This document shows positions 1-5,738 of a stretch of 7,408 nucleotides of DNA, piece after piece. The DNA lies in NCBI GenBank assembly GCA_021816545.1, contig JAKAXP010000115.1, positions 1-7,408 of the forward strand, written 5' to 3'. Source of the DNA: Bacteroidota bacterium. GTDB taxonomy: Bacteria > Bacteroidota > Bacteroidia > Bacteroidales > VadinHA17. A model generated the notes under the pieces. The model ran no database searches and was not told where the DNA came from. It saw only the letters and a program-made list of their open reading frames with translations. Position numbers and translations under genes: made by a program. Position 1 is the first letter of the stretch, and each line of letters starts with the position of its first letter.

Positions 1-1
1 C

Positions 2-3000
2 GACAAAGATCACATCCCTTATGTCATTGATCAGACCGTTCCCCATACTTTTCTCGGTGTAGAGAAGTATGTGTGAACGGTCAATTCCTTCCATATTTAC
101 CTCGTAATCAAGAGCTGCACCAATTATGGGCTTGATCTGCAAAAGATAAAACGAGGCCTTGTGGCTGCTGTCCTTCTCAAGGTCTATTGCAAACTCTATC
201 TCCACAGGAGTACCAAGGGCTTCCTTGACTATATCAAGTATCTCAACAAGCGATTTGGCAAGCGGAATGTAATCATACTTCAGAATGTCAGCAAAATTGA
301 CCACCCTCGGTCCGGGCCTGTCAAGTCCCGCGTAGATGGTTTTTGATTCAGCATAATAAACAGATGCGCAGTGCTTTAATACCCCGTGTCGCTCCGAATC
401 CTCTATACTGAGACGTGCCAGCCCGACTGTATCGCCCTCAAGAAGATTGATATCCTTCTTCCTCAGGTCAATTGCAAAAAACTCCACCTGCGAATTCATG
501 TACTGATCCCTGGGGGTATTGTTTTCAAGGTTTGGGTATTTCGGCGAAAACCGGAAGGCTTTTTCACCTTCCACAACGTATGTGCCCAGTCCGACCGCTA
601 TCACTGCAAAACCGTCTTCAGGCTGCATATACCCATAAGGATAATAGTTATAAGACTGGCTTACGCCGCTTATATGCGGATAATAGAAATTCTCATACTG
701 CTCTCCGACAACCTCCTGGATTATCACAGCCATCTTCTCTTCTTCAATCTTGTAATTTATGGCATTGATATAACCCCGGGCCGTCTCCGAATAAATTGAA
801 GCATATACAAGCTTAATGGCGTCTGAAAGCTGCTTGATGCGAACCTCAATATCCTCATTGCTGTTGGGCACCAGGAAGGTCTCAAAAATACCGGCGAAGG
901 GTTGCATGAGCGAGTCCTCAAACAGACCCGATGATCTTACGGCAAGCGGCTTCTTTATCTTCCCAAGTATGATCCTCAGTTTGTTCTCAAGCACCGGAGT
1001 CAGCCTCCCCCTGATGAATAACTCCTTGATCCTGTCATAATTTGTCTCGGAATAAATGCTTGCCCTTAGCCTGTTATTGTCCAGGAAATCCTCAAATTCA
1101 TTTGTCCCGATGATGAATGTTCTGGGAGCTTTTATATTGATCCCGGGAACATAAGCTGAGATATCAAAGTTGTAAATGAGTGTATGGATGAAGGCCAGTC
1201 CGCGTCCCTTTCCCCCGAGTGATCCCGGGGAAAGCTGTATGATATTGCTTTCTTCGGTTATCAGGGTTTCGTCAAACTCAAGTATTTTTCCCTTGTTCTT
1301 CTCATACTTAAGCTGTTTTACGATCCTTACCAGATAATCGCGAAGACCCTCCGGGTCATTGAAATCACTTATTTTTTTGGGAGCAATCTCACGGGCAAGC
1401 TGAATCTCTCCCCTTGCGGTAAGCCAGAGTGAAAAATGATTCCTGCTTGCATGATAGAGAAGAGTCTCGGTTGGTATAGACTGCAGCTGCATTTCGAACT
1501 CATTCATGTTCTTTGCCGTGCCTATCGTCCTTCCTGATCCGTCCTGGTAGATGAAATCACCGAAACCGAGGTTGTAGCTTATGAAATTCCTGATATCCTG
1601 TGCAAGAGTATCGGAGTTCTTATGAATAAACACACAGTTGAGATCCTTTGCAAGGGTTTCGTTGCTGCGGTCTGATGACTGAATAATGGTAGGCAGGTCA
1701 GGTATCTCCGACTTGACATACCTTACCAGTTCAAACCCGGCTTTCTCATCGAATTTTGAGTTCTTCTCAAACTTTACATCAGTAATCAGGCAAAGGAAGA
1801 ACTCCTTGTATTTATCGAATATCTGTAACGCCTCCTCGTAGTTTGAAGCCATAAGGATTTTCGGCCGAACCCTGAGACGGAGAACTTTGTAAAGCTCATC
1901 CATTGTGCTCACGTCTTCAATGATGCGCCTGGTCTGTTCCATGACGCAATGATACAGCAGCGGGATGTACCGTGAATAATACTTCGGCGAGTCTTCCACA
2001 AGCAGGATGATCCGGCTGTAACCAACCTTCGTGTCATTGTCGGCATTGACATAGTCTTCCAGCTGTTTTACCATCGCAAAAAATATCCTGGAGTCACCAT
2101 TCCAGACGAAGACATTGTCAATCAGTCCGGTTCGCCTCTTTTCTCCCTGGAAGAAACCGACATACTGGTTATTGTTCAAAAGAAGATATATGGGGATGTA
2201 TTTGTAAAGTGACTTTAGCCTGCCGGCAATCTCCATCGGGGTCTTCCTGTCAATTCCCACCATGATGATTATCAAATCGAAGTGCCTTGAATACAGCTTT
2301 TCAAAGGCTTCCTCAAATGAGGAAACTCCTGTTACCCTGGGTATCGAGGTAAGGTTCAGCTGATAATAGACACCGAGAATGTAATCGGAGAATTTGCCCT
2401 CACGCTCGAGGCTGTAGGCATCATAAAGGTTTGAGATGATAAGAATCTCCCTGACCTTGAACTTCATCAGGTCATGGAAGATATCACGGTCATAGTTGTT
2501 CTTCTCAAGGAAGTTCTGCAACAGTTTTCTTTTGTTTAAAAGGAAATCCCTTGCAGCCTCATATTTCTGCTTCAGCTCCTCATCTGACCGGTATTTCTTA
2601 ATAGCCACCTCACCCTGAACAGTATTCAGGTAATTGCAGATAAGTGTGGCAATGTTGTTTATCAGGTCACGCTCCTCCTTCATGAAGGGCCCTTCATCAA
2701 TATCCGGAAATTCCTTCCTGTAGTAAATCTCAACCTCGCCGAATTTGTCATCAATGGTAAGGAATGGCTGCCTCTGTCTCCATTTGGTCACAATGAATTC
2801 AGGTGACATATATTCCTTGCCGTCAAAACTGATCCTCGCAACCGTATATTCAGGGTACTGCCAGGCATCGGGAAGGATGTACACAATACGCTTCAGGGCA
2901 TTTTCAACCGACTTCTCTGACTGAAGTATTGAGGTTGTCTGGTTAATACACGACAGCTCTTTAAGGCGTTCTGTTTTCTCATACAGGATCTCCTTCAGCC

Positions 3001-4240
3001 CCGCCTGGGTGGCGATGACGGAATCAAGGCCGTGAATCAGGTTAATGAAACCGGAAATAAGGAGGGCAAGGGTCTCGGAAAACTGTTTCTCCTCCTCCAG
3101 AAACGGCGCTTCCCCTACGGCTGATTCTTCTCCGGTATAGCTGATCCTGACGGATCCGCTTTTAAGTGAAATCGTCTTGAATGACGCTTCCAGGAATCCG
3201 GGAGTTTCCCTGTATCCGCGTGACCGGTACTCCGCATTATCATAGGTAATCAGACATACTATATGCTCCGGGAACCGGAAAGCCATCGGAATCAGTTCAA
3301 TGATTTCCGAGAATGTGGTTTCAAGTGAGTGGCCGTTTCTGAGGCTTTTGGAGATTTCATTGATGCAAGAAAAAATGCGGTTATTGGTCTTTGCGTCTTC
3401 GTTTTGCTTCTCTTCCCTGTCAGAAGGCTGCCTGATCTCATTCCCCTTGATAATGTTGATAAATCCGGTTATCAGGTTTGCCATGTTCCAGAGAAGTTCC
3501 TTTTCCGAATCCCTGTGGGTTTCGCGGTAGGTAGCCGGGAATCCCCGGAGATAAAAGAACTCTATGGTTCCGGATTTGCGGTCAATGGTTGTAAAGTCCT
3601 CCCTTATACTCCACTCATGGTCAGAGTAATCCTTGTCTGAACTGAGGTACTCCTTTCCGTCATATTCAATACGGGCCACAGCATAATCAGGGAACTGCCA
3701 TGACCTGGGCATATTCCTGCAAATCTGGAAAAGAGCATCATCAATATTCCTCTCCTCGCTGATCCTGCGGGTGCGTTCAAAGGTGATTGCCGTATCCTGT
3801 TCAGATCCAAGGGGCAGGTCTGATGCAATCAGGGAATTAAGATAATTGCTGATTATTGTGGCTATGTTTTCAAGCAGCTGTCTTTCTTCATGAAGGAAAG
3901 GACCCTCATCAGCCTTTGGAAATTGCTTGGTATAAAATACATCTATTGCTCCCCACTTCTTGTCAAAAGTCTCAAAGATCTGTTTCTGTATCCATCGCGT
4001 TTCACGGAAGTTTGAAGGACGGTACTCATGACCGTCAAACTTGATACGTACATAAGCATATTCCGAGTATTGCCAACCCTTTGGAATCTCCCTTGCAATT
4101 TCAGAAAGCGTTTCACTGACAGGCCTCTTCTTGCTGATGATTCGGTTTATGGCATAGATAATGGAAAGCCCCTTCTGGCTCTGGATTTTTTCCGCCAGGA
4201 GTTTTTGCATTTCCTTTTGTAATCTAGAAATATCCTCCAT
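2..4240 (-). CDS. Multidomain sensor protein: four GAF-like modules, two receiver-like domains, PEP-synthase-type ATP-grasp domain (3' end outside window)
   Basis: The reverse strand is open for 1413 codons with no stop or frameshift, and the C-terminus lies off the left edge. The ATG at 4238-4240 is the first start after an in-frame TAA at 4247-4249. I see no Shine-Dalgarno site at normal spacing. Domain order: four related sensory modules (about residues 26-140, 155-268, 286-408 and 428-542); a coiled linker (550-590); a degenerate receiver-like fold (596-735) with Met660 where the phospho-Asp is expected; a second receiver-like fold (742-890) with an acidic pair (LLVEDS, 747-752), Asp821, Ser855/856 and Lys874; a helical linker (891-1000) with YHASRNHFS.WL.AR; and a PPDK/PEP-synthase ATP-binding domain (1001-1372). 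That domain shows GSLGGKGRGLAF (Lys1011), AVRSSGLFEDS (1100-1110), PFAGIFET, HISGVSQS and PVEIEFAID, and ends in QIKP (1368-1371), where the family usually has Q-x-R-P. There is no signal peptide or membrane segment, so it is probably cytoplasmic. ATP binding is likely. True PEP synthase activity is unproven, because the swivel and PEP-binding domains would lie outside the window. Confidence 0.9.
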   Translation of the reverse strand, partial: MEDISRLQKEMQKLLAEKIQSQKGLSIIYAINRIISKKRPVSETLSEIAREIPKGWQYSEYAYVRIKFDGHEYRPSNFRETRWIQKQIFETFDKKWGAIDVFYTKQFPKADEGPFLHEERQLLENIATIISNYLNSLIASDLPLGSEQDTAITFERTRRISEERNIDDALFQICRNMPRSWQFPDYAVARIEYDGKEYLSSDKDYSDHEWSIREDFTTIDRKSGTIEFFYLRGFPATYRETHRDSEKELLWNMANLITGFINIIKGNEIRQPSDREEKQNEDAKTNNRIFSCINEISKSLRNGHSLETTFSEIIELIPMAFRFPEHIVCLITYDNAEYRSRGYRETPGFLEASFKTISLKSGSVRISYTGEESAVGEAPFLEEEKQFSETLALLISGFINLIHGLDSVIATQAGLKEILYEKTERLKELSCINQTTSILQSEKSVENALKRIVYILPDAWQYPEYTVARISFDGKEYMSPEFIVTKWRQRQPFLTIDDKFGEVEIYYRKEFPDIDEGPFMKEERDLINNIATLICNYLNTVQGEVAIKKYRSDEELKQKYEAARDFLLNKRKLLQNFLEKNNYDRDIFHDLMKFKVREILIISNLYDAYSLEREGKFSDYILGVYYQLNLTSIPRVTGVSSFEEAFEKLYSRHFDLIIIMVGIDRKTPMEIAGRLKSLYKYIPIYLLLNNNQYVGFFQGEKRRTGLIDNVFVWNGDSRIFFAMVKQLEDYVNADNDTKVGYSRIILLVEDSPKYYSRYIPLLYHCVMEQTRRIIEDVSTMDELYKVLRLRVRPKILMASNYEEALQIFDKYKEFFLCLITDVKFEKNSKFDEKAGFELVRYVKSEIPDLPTIIQSSDRSNETLAKDLNCVFIHKNSDTLAQDIRNFISYNLGFGDFIYQDGSGRTIGTAKNMNEFEMQLQSIPTETLLYHASRNHFSLWLTARGEIQLAREIAPKKISDFNDPEGLRDYLVRIVKQLKYEKNKGKILEFDETLITEESNIIQLSPGSLGGKGRGLAFIHTLIYNFDISAYVPGINIKAPRTFIIGTNEFEDFLDNNRLRASIYSETNYDRIKELFIRGRLTPVLENKLRIILGKIKKPLAVRSSGLFEDSLMQPFAGIFETFLVPNSNEDIEVRIKQLSDAIKLVYASIYSETARGYINAINYKIEEEKMAVIIQEVVGEQYENFYYPHISGVSQSYNYYPYGYMQPEDGFAVIAVGLGTYVVEGEKAFRFSPKYPNLENNTPRDQYMNSQVEFFAIDLRKKDINLLEGDTVGLARLSIEDSERHGVLKHCASVYYAESKTIYAGLDRPGPRVVNFADILKYDYIPLAKSLVEILDIVKEALGTPVEIEFAIDLEKDSSHKASFYLLQIKPIIGAALDYEVNMEGIDRSHILLYTEKSMGNGLINDIRDVIFV
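2615..4165 (-). repeat. Four tandem GAF-like sensory modules inside the large minus-strand gene
   Basis: The N-terminal third of the protein is built from four diverged copies of a unit of about 115 residues. Approximate positions are 3821-4165, 3437-3778, 3017-3385 and 2615-2959. The shared pattern is an initial helix, then IP..WQ.PEY..ARI..DG.EY, a short strand set (.. G.IE.FY ...), then DEGPF..EER.L..NIAT.I.NYLN. Copies 1 and 4 are closest to each other (DEGPFLHEER against DEGPFMKEER, and NYLN in both). Copy 2 keeps W.FP.YAVARIEYDG but has lost the DEGPF motif. Copy 3 is the most diverged and has no WQ pair. Similar 'GWQYPE..ARI' units occur at the N-termini of many bacterial sensor kinases, where they serve as presumed ligand or redox input domains. 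The ligand is unknown here. The copies are diverged at DNA level, so the duplication is old. Confidence 0.85.
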
Positions 4241-4254
4241 CCCGGATTAGTGCC

Positions 4255-4270
4255 ACCGCTCCCCTGCGGT
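4255..4270 (-). other. Short GC-rich hairpin in the leader of the minus-strand gene
   Basis: ACCGC and GCGGT form a perfect five-base-pair stem around a six-base loop, which reads AGGGGA on the minus-strand transcript. It ends 14 bases before the ATG at 4240. The purine loop resembles a Shine-Dalgarno core but is too far from the start for normal use. The hairpin could affect translation of the large protein, or it could be chance. It is too short, and has no adjoining T-run on that strand, to be a terminator. Confidence 0.25.
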
Positions 4271-4310
4271 TCTTTAAACAATTTATTATGAAAGTTAAAA
4301 AAAAGCTGAA

Positions 4311-4319
4311 TATATTTTG
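4311..4319 (+). promoter_or_regulatory. Possible -7 element of the gdhA promoter
   Basis: TATATTTTG resembles the Bacteroidota sigma-ABfr -7 consensus TAnnTTTG, but with one extra base between TA and TTTG. It lies about 73 bases before the gdhA ATG in the AT-rich block. I do not see a clear TTTG -33 element about 20 bases upstream, so the call is weak. In such AT-rich sequence a near-match can arise by chance. Confidence 0.25.
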
Positions 4320-4337
4320 AAGATAGACTTGAATTAT

Positions 4338-4358
4338 GGAAATTTATTGAAATTATCC
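4338..4358. promoter_or_regulatory. Small imperfect dyad, possible operator
   Basis: GGA-AATTT-ATTG-AAATT-A-TCC is an inverted repeat with eight paired positions, a four-base centre and a single extra A in the right arm. It lies between the candidate gdhA -7 element and the gdhA start, and close to the middle of the divergent region. A regulator bound here could affect either gene. Seen: the symmetry. Inferred: any regulatory role. The AT-rich composition makes a chance dyad plausible. Confidence 0.25.
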
Positions 4359-4391
4359 GAAGTACCCATAACCCTTTAAAACCCTACTGTT

Positions 4392-5735
4392 ATGTCCAAT
4401 CATGTTGATGAATTCATGGCGAGGATCATCGCCAAAAACCCCGGTGAGGTAGAATTTCACCAGGCAGTGAGAGAAGTTGCAGAGTCACTTATGCCTTTTA
4501 TCCTGGAGAATCCCAAGTACAAATCTGCAAAGATACTGGAGAGGATGGCCGAACCTGAAAGGGTCATTCTTTTCAGGGTCCCGTGGGTTGATGACAAAGG
4601 CGAAATCCAGATCAACAAGGGATACCGGATAGAGATGAACAGCGCCATCGGTCCTTATAAGGGAGGCCTGAGATTTCATCCTACCGTGAACCTGGGTATC
4701 CTGAAATTCCTTGCCTTTGAGCAGGTTCTGAAAAACAGCCTCACCACACTTCCGATGGGAGGAGGAAAAGGGGGATCAGACTTTGACCCCAAGGAAAAGA
4801 GTGACCACGAGGTCATGCGATTCTGTCAGTCATTTATGAGCGAATTGTTCAGGCATGTGGGTGCTGACACAGATGTTCCTGCAGGTGATATTGGTGTCGG
4901 GGGAAGAGAAATAGGATTCCTTTTCGGACAATATAAGAGACTCCGCAATGAATTCACCGGTGTACTTACCGGTAAGGGTCTTGAATGGGGAGGCAGTCTT
5001 ATACGGCTCGAAGCTACAGGCTATGGCCAGGTTTATTTTGCCGAGGAAATGCTGAATACAAGGGGTGACAGCCTCAGGGGCAAGATCTGCTCCGTTTCAG
5101 GATCCGGTAACGTTGCTCAGTTTGCAGCAGAAAAAGCAATCCAGATGGGTGCCAAGGTTGTTACAATGTCTGACTCTAACGGATATATCCATGACCCTGA
5201 CGGAATAAACGAAGAGAAACTTGCATTCGTTAAAAACCTTAAGAATGTAAAAAGAGGACGGATAAAGGAATATGCCGAGAAATACGGCTGCAAATATGTT
5301 GAAGGCAAATCAACACCGTGGGATGTCCCGTGCCAGGTTGCCCTTCCCTCCGCAACACAGAATGAAATATCAGGGGCTGATGCAGAAACACTGGTTAAAA
5401 ACGGTTGTTTCGTGGTATCGGAAGGAGCAAACATGCCGTCAACACCTGATGCTGTCAACGTATTCCTCCATCATAAGATTCTTTTCGGCCCCGGCAAGGC
5501 TGCAAATGCAGGAGGAGTTGCAACATCAGGCCTGGAGATGACTCAAAACTCAATGCGACTCTCCTGGTCACGCGAAGAAGTTGATACCCGCCTCCACAGG
5601 ATAATGAAAGAGATCCATGCCACATGCGTGAAGTACGGAACCCAAAAAGACGGGTTCATAAACTATGTGAACGGAGCCAATATAGGCGGTTTCGTCAAGG
5701 TGGCTGAGGCCATGCTGGCCCAGGGAGTGGTATAA
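4392..5735 (+). CDS. gdhA: NADP-type glutamate dehydrogenase, hexameric
   Basis: A complete 447-residue protein that catalyses reversible reductive amination of 2-oxoglutarate with ammonium to L-glutamate in the cytoplasm. The length and start match the roughly 450-residue bacterial hexameric family (Clostridium symbiosum/E. coli type). The first ATG after an in-frame TAA (4377-4379) is used. Substrate-site residues are all present: Lys90 in GPYKGG, Lys114 in VLKNSL, the catalytic-site Lys126 in GGGKGGSDFDP, Asp166 in VPAGDIG, and Ser379 in GGVATSGLEM. The Rossmann dinucleotide fold shows GSGNVAQ (237-243), and strand 2 ends in MSDSNG (259-264). The SDS motif resembles the NADP-dependent E. 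coli enzyme and differs from the GPDG of the NAD-dependent clostridial one. NADPH use and a biosynthetic (ammonium-assimilating) role are therefore inferred. The next gene begins three bases after its stop, suggesting one operon. No substitution or truncation is seen. Confidence 0.97.
   Translation: MSNHVDEFMARIIAKNPGEVEFHQAVREVAESLMPFILENPKYKSAKILERMAEPERVILFRVPWVDDKGEIQINKGYRIEMNSAIGPYKGGLRFHPTVNLGILKFLAFEQVLKNSLTTLPMGGGKGGSDFDPKEKSDHEVMRFCQSFMSELFRHVGADTDVPAGDIGVGGREIGFLFGQYKRLRNEFTGVLTGKGLEWGGSLIRLEATGYGQVYFAEEMLNTRGDSLRGKICSVSGSGNVAQFAAEKAIQMGAKVVTMSDSNGYIHDPDGINEEKLAFVKNLKNVKRGRIKEYAEKYGCKYVEGKSTPWDVPCQVALPSATQNEISGADAETLVKNGCFVVSEGANMPSTPDAVNVFLHHKILFGPGKAANAGGVATSGLEMTQNSMRLSWSREEVDTRLHRIMKEIHATCVKYGTQKDGFINYVNGANIGGFVKVAEAMLAQGVV
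5722..5727 (+). promoter_or_regulatory. Possible ribosome binding site for the downstream gene, inside the gdhA 3' end
   Basis: AGGGAG lies within the last codons of gdhA, 11 bases before the GTG at 5739. It is the only purine-rich stretch near that start and is a little farther away than ideal. Together with the tight TAA-CCC-GTG junction, it is compatible with translational coupling to gdhA. Confidence 0.35.
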
Positions 5736-5738
5736 CCC

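Larger units (their letters stand above)
4241..4391. promoter_or_regulatory. Divergent intergenic region between the large minus-strand gene and gdhA
   Basis: These 151 bases separate two divergently oriented starts, so they should hold promoters for both directions. The centre (about 4271-4355) is strongly AT-rich, unlike the flanking coding sequence. Both reading frames are closed just upstream of their ATGs (TAA at 4247-4249 on the minus strand, TAA at 4377-4379 on the plus strand), which supports the boundaries. Neither start has a convincing Shine-Dalgarno sequence, as is usual in Bacteroidota. A run of ACCC-type triplets (4364-4385) lies just ahead of gdhA, with no assigned role. I find no riboswitch-like structure. 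Confidence 0.7.

Noticed and set aside
386..799. Plus-strand open frame of 137 codons
   Set aside because: It lies antisense to the conserved ATP-grasp domain of the minus-strand gene. Its translation is rich in Cys, His and Ile, with no recognisable family.
3329..3640. Plus-strand open frame of 103 codons, and an overlapping one at 3300-3530
   Set aside because: Antisense to sensory modules 2 and 3, which have conserved motifs in the minus frame. These are shadow frames.
2615..4165. DNA-level tandem repeat or recombination hotspot
   Set aside because: The modules are similar as protein, but the bases have diverged too far for recent duplication or easy recombination.
2..4240. Annotating the minus-strand gene as ordinary phosphoenolpyruvate synthase (ppsA)
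   Set aside because: Only the ATP-grasp domain is shared. The order is wrong for PpsA, which starts with that domain at the N-terminus, and no swivel or PEP-binding domain is visible in the window.
4255..4270. Rho-independent terminator on the plus strand (hairpin followed by TCTTT)
   Set aside because: The stem has only five base pairs, there is no true T-run, and no plus-strand gene lies upstream to be terminated.
5117..5458. Minus-strand open frame of 113 codons
   Set aside because: Antisense to the gdhA dinucleotide-binding domain, whose GSGNVAQ motif and substrate-site residues are intact on the plus strand.
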